Source: Marinobacter nauticus (lineage in GTDB: Bacteria > Pseudomonadota > Gammaproteobacteria > Enterobacterales > Shewanellaceae). From it: DNA of 64,000 nucleotides. Where the stretch lies: NCBI RefSeq assembly GCF_019801015.1, contig NZ_JAHVJZ010000001.1:248001-312000 (forward strand), given 5' to 3'. The notes beneath the pieces are model-generated. The model did not search any database and was not told where the DNA came from. It was given only the letters and a program-made list of their open reading frames with translations. The first letter of the stretch is position 1. Every line of letters begins with the position of its first letter. A program made the position numbers and the translations under genes. Below are positions 26,471 to 38,273 of this stretch, in pieces.

Positions 26471-28228
26471 ATGCGCACTACTGCATTGTTGTTCATCTTC
26501 TTTTTAACGTTTTCGATCGGGGCAGAAGAGGCCCCTCCGGCCGTGCCGACGCTGGTTGAACTGCAAGCGGACGGGCACGCGGTGAAAGCCGATATTGATG
26601 CCACCAGCAAGCGGGTGGATCGCTTCGAGGCCAACTGGCAGAAAACCGAGTCCGAGATGAGCCGTGACCTGCTGCAACAGCAGGCGGTCGCCAGTACGCT
26701 GACCATGACCCAGCGGGTCGATGCCTTTTTGCGGCAAGTCGAGCAGGTCGCCACGACAGAGGCCCAAGCGGTGGGGGCGGAAGTGATTCGCGCCGAAAAC
26801 CAGTTTTTCCAGACCCGTCTGGATCTGGCGTCCGGTGGACTGCGCAACCTGTTCGAACAGTACGAAAAGGCGGAGCCGGATAAACAACTGCTGGTGCTGC
26901 TGAACATCGACGATTTTTACTCCTACGTAAACTGGCTGCTGGGTGAGCGACAGACCAACCTGAAGACCCTGGAAGGGTGGGGTGTCGACATCCGCAAGGA
27001 GCAGCGTTCACTGAATCGTGAGATTGTTCAGTACGCCGAGTTTATGGCCGCGTATCTGCGCTCCAGCACCCGCCAGAGAGAGTTACTGCAGGGTGAACTG
27101 AAATCCCTGCCTGCCGATGCCAGAAGCGCCTTTGAGGGAAAGTTGGCCACGCAGGATCGCCTGGTCCGCAGTGCGGTAAACAACCTCAAGCAGGTTCTGG
27201 TGCTGATGGAGGAGCAGAACCTGCCGGTGGACCAGTACAACGAACTGATCTTCAAAAGCACCGGCAATCTGGCGGAGGCGGTGGTCAGCATCGGCGCGAT
27301 GCGTACGGTACTGACCGGCTTGTGGGAAGACATTCAGAACTGGCTGAAGGCCAACGTGGGCGGGATTCTGTCCCGGGTTGTGTTGTTTGTGGCCCTGATG
27401 GGCGGTGCTGTTTTGCTGGGCCGGCTGGTTCGACGAGGCATCTCCCGGGCCGTGACCCATAAAAAGGCCCGCTTCAGCACCCTGGTGCAGGAGTTCTTTA
27501 TCACCATAGGCGGTAACCTGGTGGTGATCTTTGGTTTCCTCTTTGCGCTGGCCCAGGTGGGATGGGATTTGACCCCGGTGCTCACCGGTCTGGGGGTTGC
27601 GGGCATCGTGATCGGCTTTGCGCTGCAGGATACCCTGTCCAATTTTGCGTCCGGCATGATGATTCTTATCTATCGCCCTTACGATGTCGGCGACTACATT
27701 GAGGCCGGCGGTGTGGCGGGAAAAGTGGGCAAAATGAGCCTGGTGAACACCACCATCCGCACCTTCGATAACCAGGTGTTTATGGTGCCCAACGCCAAAA
27801 TCTGGGGCGAAACCATCAAGAACATCACTTCAGAGCGGATTCGCCGGGTCGATATGGTGTTTGGCGTGGCCTACACCGACAACATCGAGTCGGTGGAAGC
27901 GATCCTGGAGGAGATCGTCACGTCGCATCCAAAGGTGTTGAAGACCCCGGAGCATATGATTCGGCTCCACCTTCTGAACGAATCGTCGGTGGACTTTGTT
28001 GTCCGCCCCTGGGTAAAAACCGACGACTACTGGGACGTCTACTGGGATGTCACCCGGGAAGTGAAGGTGCGCTTTGATCAGGAGGGCATCACCATCCCAT
28101 TCCCACAGCGGGAACTGCACATGCACACCATCCAGCCTCCGGTGGAACTGTCCGACGAGCCCATCTCTTTGCAACGTTCGGATACCGGCTTGCGGGCAGC
28201 GGGTGAGGGTGAGGACGGGCTGGTTTAG
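26471..28228 (+). CDS. MscS-family mechanosensitive channel with periplasmic coiled-coil extension
   Basis: 585-residue protein with a signal peptide (1-18, FSIGAEE). A mainly helical periplasmic region (about 20-270) is followed by membrane helices near 280-370 and the MscS pore and beta domain (GLGVAGIVIGFALQDTLSNF, YRPYDVGDYIEAGGVAG, VFMVPNAKIWGETIKN). It resembles YbdG/KefA-type channels in layout but is shorter than MscK. The initiator is ATG 26471 rather than the GTG just before it. A terminator follows the gene. Confidence 0.87.
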   Translation: MRTTALLFIFFLTFSIGAEEAPPAVPTLVELQADGHAVKADIDATSKRVDRFEANWQKTESEMSRDLLQQQAVASTLTMTQRVDAFLRQVEQVATTEAQAVGAEVIRAENQFFQTRLDLASGGLRNLFEQYEKAEPDKQLLVLLNIDDFYSYVNWLLGERQTNLKTLEGWGVDIRKEQRSLNREIVQYAEFMAAYLRSSTRQRELLQGELKSLPADARSAFEGKLATQDRLVRSAVNNLKQVLVLMEEQNLPVDQYNELIFKSTGNLAEAVVSIGAMRTVLTGLWEDIQNWLKANVGGILSRVVLFVALMGGAVLLGRLVRRGISRAVTHKKARFSTLVQEFFITIGGNLVVIFGFLFALAQVGWDLTPVLTGLGVAGIVIGFALQDTLSNFASGMMILIYRPYDVGDYIEAGGVAGKVGKMSLVNTTIRTFDNQVFMVPNAKIWGETIKNITSERIRRVDMVFGVAYTDNIESVEAILEEIVTSHPKVLKTPEHMIRLHLLNESSVDFVVRPWVKTDDYWDVYWDVTREVKVRFDQEGITIPFPQRELHMHTIQPPVELSDEPISLQRSDTGLRAAGEGEDGLV

Positions 28229-28245
28229 CGAGAGTATTGATCGAT

Positions 28246-28273
28246 AAGACGGCGCCATTGGCGCCGTCTTTCG
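28246..28273. terminator. Bidirectional terminator
   Basis: 11-bp stem AAGACGGCGCC / GGCGCCGTCTT between convergent genes. Confidence 0.85.
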
Positions 28274-28277
28274 TTGC

Positions 28278-28568
28278 TCAGGGATGGCGATAGGCCCGGG
28301 AGATCCGGGCAATCTCTACCGAGTAATGTTGATACCAGGCGGCCCGTCCCAGCTGTTGTGCAACCTGGTGCTGGCTGTCCTTGCGCCACGCCAGGATCGC
28401 CGCTTCACTGTCCCAGTAGGAGAGGGCGATCTCGTCCTGGCCTTCCGTCAGCGCCACAAACTCTCTGCAACCGAACTCATTGAGCGCGCGATCTCGCATC
28501 TTGTTGGCCATCTCGCTGTATTGAGCATCCAATTGGGCCACCCTGGCCCGAAAAATCACGACGTACAT
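28278..28568 (-). CDS. ABM-domain (antibiotic biosynthesis monooxygenase-like) protein
   Basis: 96-residue dimeric alpha/beta-barrel protein. MYVVIFRARVAQ starts the first strand, and the characteristic SYWDSEAAILAWRKDSQHQVAQ (split here at residue 60) and the final WYQHYSVEIARI are as in YgiN/HmoB-like proteins. The family includes quinol monooxygenases and heme-degrading enzymes; the activity cannot be chosen. ATG 28568 is preceded by AAGGAACAAGG. It is 25 bases upstream of the stop of the acyltransferase gene's downstream region and has its own terminator. Confidence 0.8.
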   Translation of the reverse strand: MYVVIFRARVAQLDAQYSEMANKMRDRALNEFGCREFVALTEGQDEIALSYWDSEAAILAWRKDSQHQVAQQLGRAAWYQHYSVEIARISRAYRHP

Positions 28569-28594
28569 CCTTGTTCCTTGTATGCGGCGCGGGT

Positions 28595-29620
28595 TCAGGG
28601 CACCAGTCGGTTGATCCAGGGCAGCTTAGCCAGCGCAGCGGTCAGACCCCATGCGATAAGGAGTGTGACCAGCGTGATCGCCGGAATGGCTATCAGGGTG
28701 TGGCCAAACCACTGGTAGAAGCCGTTACCGAGTTCCCGAACCGGGATCAGCAGCAGCGGGTGAATCAGGTAGATCCCCAGGCTGTAGGTGGAGATGGAGG
28801 TGATGACGGTTTTCGCGGTGCCGGTGATGCGGTCGGCGTAACACTGGGCCAGGACAAAGAGCATGGCGCCGATCAAAACGGTGTTGAGGGATTTGTATCC
28901 CATAAACAGCGAGCTGTAGGCGCCCTTGGCTTCAGCGGCATACCAGCTTCCCACCAGGTTCAACAGCGCCGAGCCCAACCCCACCACCAACCAGATTTTC
29001 AGCTGCGGGCGGTTATCCCGGTTGAACAGGAACCAGCCCAGAACCAGATAGCCGGAGTAGAGCAGGATGTTCTGACGCAGTGGGGTCTCCACTTTCAGCA
29101 GGTGCATCAGGGTGAGCACCATCCACGCGGCAATCAGCAGCTTTACCCGCTCGGGCTCCATCCGATGCAGAAGCGGCGCCAGCAGGGGGATCACAAAGTA
29201 GAGCGGAATGAAATCATAGAAGAACCAGAGGTGGTACCACACCGGCTGGTTGGGGGACGCTTCGATGATGCTCAGGGTTTCCGCCGGATGCCACTGGCCA
29301 CCGCTGAAACCACCGACGGCGGCATAGATCAGGGTCCAGCCGAAAAAGGGCACCACCACTTTGCCCAGCCGGCGTTGCAGATAGTGGCGATTGTCGAAGG
29401 GGCGGGTGTCAGACAGCAGCAGGGCGCCACTGATCATCATAAACACCGGCACCGCCCACCGGGTCAGGGCGTTGATGCTAACGGCACCGAACCATTGATG
29501 GTCCGGGATCTGTCCGTACAGATCACGAAGCGGGCCGAGCACATGGATGGCGATCACCGCGATGGCGGCGATAAAGCGAAGCAGATGGATGTAAAAAATG
29601 TCCGGGCGACGAGCGCTCAT
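28595..29620 (-). CDS. Acyltransferase-3 family membrane protein
   Basis: 341-residue protein with about ten membrane helices and the family start FYIHLLRFIAAIAVIAIHVL with its conserved R and H. These proteins transfer acyl groups (often acetyl) to sugars or other surface molecules; WecH, which acetylates enterobacterial common antigen, is the closest type by look. ATG 29620 is preceded by AAGGAAG. No polysaccharide genes are nearby, so the acceptor is unknown. It lies directly upstream of the ABM gene, with a 26-base gap, and may be co-transcribed with it. Confidence 0.85.
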   Translation of the reverse strand: MSARRPDIFYIHLLRFIAAIAVIAIHVLGPLRDLYGQIPDHQWFGAVSINALTRWAVPVFMMISGALLLSDTRPFDNRHYLQRRLGKVVVPFFGWTLIYAAVGGFSGGQWHPAETLSIIEASPNQPVWYHLWFFYDFIPLYFVIPLLAPLLHRMEPERVKLLIAAWMVLTLMHLLKVETPLRQNILLYSGYLVLGWFLFNRDNRPQLKIWLVVGLGSALLNLVGSWYAAEAKGAYSSLFMGYKSLNTVLIGAMLFVLAQCYADRITGTAKTVITSISTYSLGIYLIHPLLLIPVRELGNGFYQWFGHTLIAIPAITLVTLLIAWGLTAALAKLPWINRLVP

Positions 29621-29693
29621 GCTGGCTTCCTTGAGCGGTGGTGAGCTCATTATCCTACTGGGTGATAAGCAAAAAGGCGACCGGGACGAGCCC

Positions 29694-29724
29694 ATAAAAA
29701 AACGCCACCCAGGGGAAGGTGGCG
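29694..29724 (-). terminator. Minus-strand terminator upstream of the acyltransferase gene
   Basis: CGCCACC (read on the minus strand as left arm of GGTGGCG) forms a 7-bp stem with an 8-base loop and is followed by seven T residues. No gene lies between it and the next upstream minus-strand terminator at 29882-29908. Confidence 0.8.
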
Positions 29725-29881
29725 TAAATGAGAATGATGACTCAAGGATAAATCGATTGCAGGGAAGTGACTTATCTGTTCGTTATGACCGGGCCCGCGC
29801 CCAAAAAGTTCAGGGGTTCAGAGAAAAAACTCGAACGGGATATCTGAGTGCCCAAAAAACCACCGGCACTGGTGAAGAGGC
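29725..29881 (-). ncRNA. Candidate small RNA between tandem minus-strand terminators
   Basis: About 155 bases bounded upstream by the chemoreceptor terminator and downstream by a second perfect minus-strand terminator, with no open reading frame of quality. A transcript starting inside this interval is the simplest reason for the second terminator. I do not recognise a known small RNA and could not place a promoter firmly. Confidence 0.35.
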
Positions 29882-29908
29882 AAAAAAAAGCCGCCCATCA
29901 AGGGCGGC
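29882..29908 (-). terminator. Terminator region of the second chemoreceptor gene
   Basis: On the minus strand, GCCGCCC / GGGCGGC forms a 7-bp stem with a 5-base loop and is followed by eight T residues. It lies 131 bases beyond the chemoreceptor stop codon. Confidence 0.85.
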
Positions 29909-30039
29909 AAACAAGAACGATGATTGGTTTCCAAGCACGCATAGCTGCAAGCGTGTGTACCGGTGTGACCCGGCAAATCCGGCTTGGTTCACGCCACCGA
30001 TTGGCCTCGTTGATAAAGTGTGATCCCGATCGCAAAGGC

Positions 30040-31509
30040 TCAGATCTTCAGGTCCATCAACTGCTGCTGCATACCATTGGCGGTGGTGAGCACGGTCTGG
30101 CTGGCTTGTACCGACTCCACTGCGGATTGCTCCAGTTCGTGTGACTGGTTGCGGATCTGCATCAGGTTACCGGCAATCTCGTTAGCCACGCTGCTTTGCT
30201 GCTCTGCCGCGGTGGCGATCTGGCTGCTCATGGCAAACACCTTGTCGGAGTGCTGGGCAATCTGCATCAGGTCTTCGCCGGCGCGACTGACCAGGCCCTG
30301 GCCCTGTTCCGCTCTCTCAACGGTTCGCGCCATCAGCTCTTCCAGATTGCGGGTGCCCAGTTGCAACTCCTCAATCATCTGCTGGATCTCCACCGTTGCC
30401 GCCTGGGTACGACCGGCCAGTGAGCGTACCTCGTCCGCAACCACCGCGAAGCCTCGGCCCTGATGGCCGGCGCGGGCGGCTTCGATCGCGGCGTTCAGTG
30501 CCAGCAGATTGGTCTGTTCGGAGATGGCATTGATGGTGGTGACCACTGCATCAATGCGGTCGGCATTGGTGTTCACCTGGGAGACCGCACTGGAGGCGCT
30601 GTGCACCTCGGACACCAGCTGTTCAATGGTGGAGATGGTGGTCTGGATCTGGCTATGGCCATTTTCCGCATCCTGGCTGGCCTGACGGGTTTCGACCGAG
30701 GTCTGCTCAGCGTGGTTGGCCACTTCCCGTACCGTGGCCGTCATCTCCTCCATGGCCGAGGCCAGGGTGTCCAGATGCAGGCGCTGGTCCATTGCCAGCT
30801 CCTTACTGGTGCTGGCCTGGTTCTCCAACGCGTGAGAGGCGGCTTGCATCTGCTCGGAGACGCCGCGAAGGTCTCTGACCACCCGCTGACGCGTGGCGAT
30901 AAGTTCATCAATGTGATTGGCCAACGGGCGCAGGTCATCGCGGCCCGGATCGAAATTCATCCTGACGGTCAGGTCGTTGTTGGCGGCCTGCTGCATCACA
31001 AACTGCATAAAATGCAGGCTGCCGGTGATAAAGCGACGTACGGTGTAGGAAACCAGCAGGGTCAGAATCACCACCGCCAGAATGGCACCAAGCAGTCCGC
31101 GATGTTCTGCTAAGACCTGCTCGACGTCCGGTTGCGGCTGTTGATACTGGAGATAGAGGCCGGGCTGAATCTCCGCGCTGTAATACTGAGTGGTCCCGCG
31201 GGTGGTGAGCCGGCCCGCCGGCACCAGTGCCGGGTCACCCTGGCTCAGGATCTGGCCATTACGGAGGCTGGCCGCCAGTCGGCTGCGGTTCGTGTCGTCC
31301 AGATGGCCGAACAGCGCGGCCTGATCCCGGGTTTTACCGATGAGTCCCTGCTCCTGTGCGGCCCGGGTTGCGTCGATGTCTGCCTGGATAAACAGCGCGG
31401 TAAAAACCAGCAGTGCGATGATGGGAGTGACCGAGATCAGCAGCAGCTTCTCTTTGATGGTCAGGCGGATAAGATAGGAGTCCCAGAATCCGGGTTTACT
31501 TTCAGTCAT
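30040..31509 (-). CDS. Methyl-accepting chemotaxis protein with small sensor domain
   Basis: 489-residue receptor. Helix 1 is at about 24-45, a short periplasmic sensor of roughly 100 residues follows, helix 2 is at about 140-160, then HAMP and the signalling domain with the tip [20 protein letters not shown]. The sensor is not recognisable and is too short for a dCACHE or NIT domain. No CheR-tethering tail is present. A methylation-type region [20 protein letters not shown] is visible. The 5' end abuts the quinone reductase gene divergently (106 bases apart). Confidence 0.9.
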   Translation of the reverse strand: MTESKPGFWDSYLIRLTIKEKLLLISVTPIIALLVFTALFIQADIDATRAAQEQGLIGKTRDQAALFGHLDDTNRSRLAASLRNGQILSQGDPALVPAGRLTTRGTTQYYSAEIQPGLYLQYQQPQPDVEQVLAEHRGLLGAILAVVILTLLVSYTVRRFITGSLHFMQFVMQQAANNDLTVRMNFDPGRDDLRPLANHIDELIATRQRVVRDLRGVSEQMQAASHALENQASTSKELAMDQRLHLDTLASAMEEMTATVREVANHAEQTSVETRQASQDAENGHSQIQTTISTIEQLVSEVHSASSAVSQVNTNADRIDAVVTTINAISEQTNLLALNAAIEAARAGHQGRGFAVVADEVRSLAGRTQAATVEIQQMIEELQLGTRNLEELMARTVERAEQGQGLVSRAGEDLMQIAQHSDKVFAMSSQIATAAEQQSSVANEIAGNLMQIRNQSHELEQSAVESVQASQTVLTTANGMQQQLMDLKI

Positions 31510-31615
31510 GCCGTTATGGTCGCCAGAGTTTCGGTTCAGCGACCTAAGTCGGCGCCGAGCTCCGCAACTTTAAGACGTTATCGGACGTGGCTGGAAAACT
31601 GAGGAGAGCATCACA

Positions 31616-33716
<2,101 letters not shown>

Positions 33717-33726
33717 GGGGAAAACG

Positions 33727-36114
33727 ATGAAATTTAGTGAATCCTGGCTGCGGGAGTGGGTTAACCCTGCCATCTCCACCGAGGAACTGTCTGAGCAGAT
33801 CTCCATGGCCGGTCTGGAAGTGGACGGCGTAGAGCCGGTTGCTGCGGCGTTCCATGGTGTGGTTGTGGGTGAGGTTGTGGAGTGCGGTCAGCACCCCGAC
33901 GCCGACAAACTGCGCGTCACCAAAGTGAATGTTGGCGCTGAAGAACTGCTGGACATCGTTTGTGGTGCCTCCAACTGCCGTCTGGGCCTGAAAGTGGCCG
34001 TTGCCACTGTGGGTGCCGAGCTCCCCGGTGGTTTCAAGATTAAGAAAGCGAAGCTGCGTGGCCAGCCGTCTCACGGCATGCTGTGCTCCTTCACTGAGCT
34101 GGGCATCGACGTGGAATCCGACGGCATCATCGAGCTGCCGGCGGACGCGCCTGTTGGTACCGACATCCGCGAATACCTGGCGCTGAACGATAACGCCATT
34201 GAAGTGGACCTGACCCCGAACCGCGCTGATTGCCTCGGCCTGGCGGGTCTGGCCCGCGAAGTGGGCGTGCTGAACCGTGTCGCGGTGACGGAGCCGGAAG
34301 TGGCGGCCGTTCAACCGAGCATTGATGCGGTGCACGGCATTCGTGTCGACGCCCCTGAGCACTGCCCGCGCTACCTGGGCCGTGTGGTTAAGAACATCAA
34401 CGTCAAGGCGGACACCCCGCTGTGGATGCAGGAAAAGCTGCGTCGTGGCGGCATTCGCAGCATTGACGCGGTGGTCGACATCACCAACTTCCTGCTGCTG
34501 GAATACGGCCAGCCGATGCACGCTTTCGACCTGGCCAAACTGAATGGCGACATTCAGGTGCGTCTGGCCCGCGCCGGCGACAAGCTGACTCTGCTGGATG
34601 GCAACGAGGTTGAGCCGCGTGCTGACACCCTGTTGATCGCGGATGATCAGGGCCCGCTGGCTCTGGCAGGCATCTTCGGTGGCGAGCACTCCGGTGTGAC
34701 CACCGACACCACTGATGTCCTGCTGGAGTGTGCGTTCTTCAACCCGCTCTCCATCATCGGCAAAGCCCGCTCCTACGGCCTTCACACGGACTCCTCCCAC
34801 CGCTTTGAGCGTGGCGTGGACCCGCAACTGCAGGCCAAGGTGATGGAGCGCGCTACCGCGCTGCTGACCACCATCTGTGGCGGTGAAGCCGGTCCGGTTG
34901 TGGAAGTGAAGTCCGACGAGCACCTGCCGAAAGCGGCCACCATCACCCTGCGTCGCGCCAAGCTGGATGCGCTGCTGGGCCACGTTATCTCTGACGAAGA
35001 CGTTACCCAAATCCTGACTCGCCTGGGCTGTGAAGTGACCGTTGTTGACGGTGGCTGGCAGGCCAAGGCGCCGAGCTGGCGCTTTGATATGGCGATCGAG
35101 CAGGACCTGATTGAGGAAGTGGCCCGCATCTACGGCTACAACAACATCCCCAATCTGGCGCCGGTGGCCGAACTGACCATGACCGACCACACTGAAGCCA
35201 AGCTGCCGCTGAAGCGTCTGCGCAGCCTGCTGGTGGACCGCGGTTATCAGGAAGCGATCACCTACAGCTTTGTTGACCCGAAACAGCAGGTCCGCCTGCA
35301 CCCGGGTATTGAACCGATGATGCTGCCGAACCCCATCTCCTCTGAGATGTCTGCCATGCGTCTGTCCCTGTGGACTGGCCTGCTGGCAGCGGTTGCTCAC
35401 AACCAGGCGCGTCAGCAAAGCCGTGTTCGCTTGTTTGAAAGCGGCCTGCGCTTTATTCCGGACGCTGCTGTGGATATGGGCGTGCGTCAGGAACCGGTTC
35501 TGGCTGCGGTTATTGCCGGTACTCAGAGCGATGAGCACTGGGACATGGAAGCGAAAACGGTCGACTTCTTCGATCTGAAGGGCGACCTGGAAGCGGTGCT
35601 GGCCCTGACCAATAACCCGCACCAGTTTGGTTTCCGTGCGGCTCAGCATCCGGCACTGCACCCCGGTCAGTGCGCGGAGATCCTCAAGGGCGAGGAAGTG
35701 GTGGGCCTGATCGGTGCCATCCATCCGCAGCATGAGAAGAAGCTGGGTCTGAACGGCCGCACCATTGTGTTTGAGATTGCTCAGTCTGCGATCGTTGAGC
35801 GTGTGCTGCCTGAAGCTCAGCCGGTTTCCCGCTTCCCGGCAAACCGTCGTGACATCGCCATCGTGGTTGATGAGCAGATTGGTGCGGGTGACGTTGAAAA
35901 AGTGATACGAAAAGTTGGCGGAAATCAGTTGGTTGCCGTAAACTTGTTTGACGTATATCGTGGGAAAGGTGTCAACGAGGGGCAGAAGAGCCTTGCGATT
36001 GCGCTGACTCTGCAGGATGTGGAACGCACCCTGGAAGAAAAAGAGATTGCGCAAGCAGTAGACAACATCGTTGCCACTTTGAAGTCAGAGTTCAACGCAC
36101 AGTTGAGGGACTGA
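33727..36114 (+). CDS. pheT: Phenylalanyl-tRNA synthetase beta subunit
   Basis: 795-residue partner of PheS. The N-terminal tRNA-binding OB domain ([19 protein letters not shown]), B3/B4 editing domain ([20 protein letters not shown], split here into the usual motif), B5 domain, and C-terminal ferredoxin-like anticodon-binding domain ([18 protein letters not shown]) are in normal order. GGGGAAAACG precedes the ATG. It is followed after five bases by ihfA, the classical pheST-ihfA arrangement. Confidence 0.98.
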   Translation: MKFSESWLREWVNPAISTEELSEQISMAGLEVDGVEPVAAAFHGVVVGEVVECGQHPDADKLRVTKVNVGAEELLDIVCGASNCRLGLKVAVATVGAELPGGFKIKKAKLRGQPSHGMLCSFTELGIDVESDGIIELPADAPVGTDIREYLALNDNAIEVDLTPNRADCLGLAGLAREVGVLNRVAVTEPEVAAVQPSIDAVHGIRVDAPEHCPRYLGRVVKNINVKADTPLWMQEKLRRGGIRSIDAVVDITNFLLLEYGQPMHAFDLAKLNGDIQVRLARAGDKLTLLDGNEVEPRADTLLIADDQGPLALAGIFGGEHSGVTTDTTDVLLECAFFNPLSIIGKARSYGLHTDSSHRFERGVDPQLQAKVMERATALLTTICGGEAGPVVEVKSDEHLPKAATITLRRAKLDALLGHVISDEDVTQILTRLGCEVTVVDGGWQAKAPSWRFDMAIEQDLIEEVARIYGYNNIPNLAPVAELTMTDHTEAKLPLKRLRSLLVDRGYQEAITYSFVDPKQQVRLHPGIEPMMLPNPISSEMSAMRLSLWTGLLAAVAHNQARQQSRVRLFESGLRFIPDAAVDMGVRQEPVLAAVIAGTQSDEHWDMEAKTVDFFDLKGDLEAVLALTNNPHQFGFRAAQHPALHPGQCAEILKGEEVVGLIGAIHPQHEKKLGLNGRTIVFEIAQSAIVERVLPEAQPVSRFPANRRDIAIVVDEQIGAGDVEKVIRKVGGNQLVAVNLFDVYRGKGVNEGQKSLAIALTLQDVERTLEEKEIAQAVDNIVATLKSEFNAQLRD

Positions 36115-36119
36115 AACAC

Positions 36120-36425
36120 ATGGCGCTGACCAAAGCCGATATGGCAGAACACCTCATCGAGACCCTCGGCGTTCACAAGCGTGACGCCAAGGATATGGTT
36201 GAAGCGTTCTTCGAAGAGATCCGCCTGGCCCTGGAAGCAGGGGAGCAGGTTAAGCTGTCGGGTTTTGGGAACTTCGAACTCAGGGATAAGAATGAACGTC
36301 CGGGACGGAACCCCAAGACCGGCGAAGACATCCCAATCACTGCCCGTAGGGTGGTGACTTTCCGGCCCGGCCAAAAGCTGAAAACCCGGATTGAAGAATC
36401 TGATGACCTGGGTGACGAAGGCTAA
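36120..36425 (+). CDS. ihfA: Integration host factor alpha subunit
   Basis: 101-residue DNA-bending protein that pairs with IhfB. The HU/IHF signature [20 protein letters not shown] and the proline-containing beta arm are intact. It is in operon with pheST, as in enteric bacteria. A strong terminator follows within 25 bases. Confidence 0.98.
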   Translation: MALTKADMAEHLIETLGVHKRDAKDMVEAFFEEIRLALEAGEQVKLSGFGNFELRDKNERPGRNPKTGEDIPITARRVVTFRPGQKLKTRIEESDDLGDEG

Positions 36426-36446
36426 GCGTCACGTCACGTCCGAATG

Positions 36447-36479
36447 AAAAACGCCGTCCATCTGGACGGCGTTTTTTTT
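36447..36479. terminator. Bidirectional terminator after ihfA
   Basis: AAAAACGCCGTCCA / TGGACGGCGTTTTTTTT with a two-base loop, shared by convergent genes. Confidence 0.95.
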
Positions 36480-37234
36480 CACTGTTTGATCAGCGAGAGA
36501 TCCGTTCTCAGGCGATAAAGCTGATACTCGGTGCCGGAGAAATGTTCGCTCCAGTTTTCCAGCAGCTCTTTGGCTTTTTCCTCATCACCCAGGTGCTTGG
36601 CCAAGGCTGCCGCAAAGCCGGGATCCGGGTCTTCCATGCCGGCGTAGTTGGTGTAGGGAATCACCAGATTCAGGGTAGGTTTGCCTCCTACACTCCAGCT
36701 CCAGGACCAGTTGTAGGGCCACTGCATCGCTTTGGCATTGTCACTCAGGGCTTTTTTGTCCGCTTCCGTTCCGGCGCCTTCTCCCGGTTTCACCTGGTAA
36801 CGGGTTACGCCAAAGTAGACAAAGCCGGGATCCTGTTCCGGCCAGTTGCTGTTGGCCATATCCACTTCAGCGAAATTGTGGCCAACCTGCTGCACCAGTT
36901 GCGCCACATTGTCGCGCCAGTGCTCACCGGTTTTGTGTTCGCCCTGCCAGGCGATGTAGGTATCGACTTCTGCCCAGTTGGAGCAACAACTGCGGATCAC
37001 GTACTGGTTCAGGCTGGGGCCGAGCGTGGGCACATAGACACGCCATTCGCGGGTGTCGCCCTTCTCCCGGCGGTAGGCCACATGGCGTTTGAGGGCTTCC
37101 TCAAATTTTGCCGCTTCACCGGCTTTCGGGGTGATCACCCACATTTCTGCCAGATTATCGGGCTTGTCAGCCGCCATCAGTGAAAGTGGAAGCAGAAGGA
37201 ACGGAAGGATAAAACGACGCCAATGCAACTTCAT
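36479..37234 (-). CDS. Unknown secreted protein, paralogue of the divergent neighbour
   Basis: 251-residue product with a signal peptide (1-21, LSLMAAD). I do not recognise the family. It is clearly homologous to the divergently encoded 255-residue protein: shared features in order are W-x-(I/V)-TP near 32-36, a histidine at 51, KGD-x-R-x-W, PTLG, the C83-C84 pair followed by x-x-W, EVD-x-x-N-S-N-W, NAKAM-x-W, WSW-x-x-GG-x-P, LNLVIP, and H-x-GD-x-x-KA-x-EL. Two halves of ferredoxin-like (dimeric alpha/beta barrel) appearance can be suspected. It is probably periplasmic. Confidence 0.85.
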   Translation of the reverse strand: MKLHWRRFILPFLLLPLSLMAADKPDNLAEMWVITPKAGEAAKFEEALKRHVAYRREKGDTREWRVYVPTLGPSLNQYVIRSCCSNWAEVDTYIAWQGEHKTGEHWRDNVAQLVQQVGHNFAEVDMANSNWPEQDPGFVYFGVTRYQVKPGEGAGTEADKKALSDNAKAMQWPYNWSWSWSVGGKPTLNLVIPYTNYAGMEDPDPGFAAALAKHLGDEEKAKELLENWSEHFSGTEYQLYRLRTDLSLIKQ

Positions 37235-37384
37235 GGAGTTCTCCTTTTGTTCAGGACGCGTCGGGGGCTAACCATAGCAGAGGGCCGCTCAAACTGCCGG
37301 TTGTGACCGGCTAAAACGGGGGGCGGAACCGGAATGAGCTTGATGTTTTGCTAGAGTTAGCGGAACGCGTAAGGAGATCTGGCC

Positions 37385-38152
37385 ATGTTTGCTCGCTTTG
37401 CCATAGTGCTGGTTCTGTTGGTTGGCAGTGCCGTTGCCACCGATGTTCATGCTGACACCATGTTGATGGATACCTACATCGTCACGCCGCTGCCGGGACA
37501 GCGGGGGCCACTGGAACAGGCGATACATGACCATCTGAACTTCCGTCTGAGCAAAGGCGACAGCCGCACCTGGCTGCTCTATACGCCAACGCTGGGCCGT
37601 GGCATCGGTCGGTTGATGCTGTTTCACTGCTGTGCCAGTTGGGAGGAGCTGGAGCGCTATCAGTCCTGGGAAACGGAAGCCGAAACCACGCCCCACTGGA
37701 TGAACTTTGTCGAACCCTTCGTTGACAGCGTGGATCACTTTATCAGCGAAGTGGATCTGAACAGCAGCAACTGGGAGGGGGTTGAGAAACCGAGTCCCTA
37801 CCTGAATGTGAATGAGCTGCATATCCGCGCCGGCCACTCCGATCAGGCGCGCATCGACGTGCTGGCAATCAGCAACTACGCCAAAGCCATGGATTGGTTG
37901 CCACGCTGGATGTGGAGCTGGCAGCTTGGTGGCGATCCGGTGCTGAATCTGGTCATCCCTCAGGACCGGCTTTCCGATATGTCCTTCCAGACCAATGGAT
38001 TTGAAAAGGCCCTCGGTGATCACATGGGCGATAAGGTGAAGGCCCGGGAGTTGATTCAGAGCTGGAACGGTCACTTTGAGTACAACAGTTTCCAGCTGTT
38101 TAAGCTGCTGAGGGTGGCAGAACCCGGACAGAAACCGGATGAGGACCGCTAA
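37385..38152 (+). CDS. Unknown secreted protein, paralogue of the divergent neighbour
   Basis: 255-residue product with a signal peptide (1-23, TDVHAD). It aligns over its whole length with the minus-strand neighbour. Conserved points are VTP near 33, H50, KGDSRTW, PTLG, C82-C83 followed by ASW, EVDLNSSNW, NYAKAMDW, WSWQLGGDPVLNLVIP, HMGDKVKARELI and the final FQLFKL. By eye I estimate roughly one third identity, which implies an old duplication. The function is unknown. AAGGAG is present ten bases before the ATG. The C-terminus is more charged than the paralogue's. Confidence 0.85.
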   Translation: MFARFAIVLVLLVGSAVATDVHADTMLMDTYIVTPLPGQRGPLEQAIHDHLNFRLSKGDSRTWLLYTPTLGRGIGRLMLFHCCASWEELERYQSWETEAETTPHWMNFVEPFVDSVDHFISEVDLNSSNWEGVEKPSPYLNVNELHIRAGHSDQARIDVLAISNYAKAMDWLPRWMWSWQLGGDPVLNLVIPQDRLSDMSFQTNGFEKALGDHMGDKVKARELIQSWNGHFEYNSFQLFKLLRVAEPGQKPDEDR

Positions 38153-38273
38153 AACTTGATCCGGCTCGGAACTTGGCCCGGTTGTTTTGAATCGCTTTAG
38201 AATCTTCGTCTAAGGTGGGGCTCTTCTGTTGAGTCATCTGATGTCACCGGTCTCAGCCGGTGTGAGAGCCCTT

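Noticed and set aside
29920-30000. tRNA-like GGTTCACGCC segment
   Set aside because: No acceptor or anticodon stems can be paired around it.
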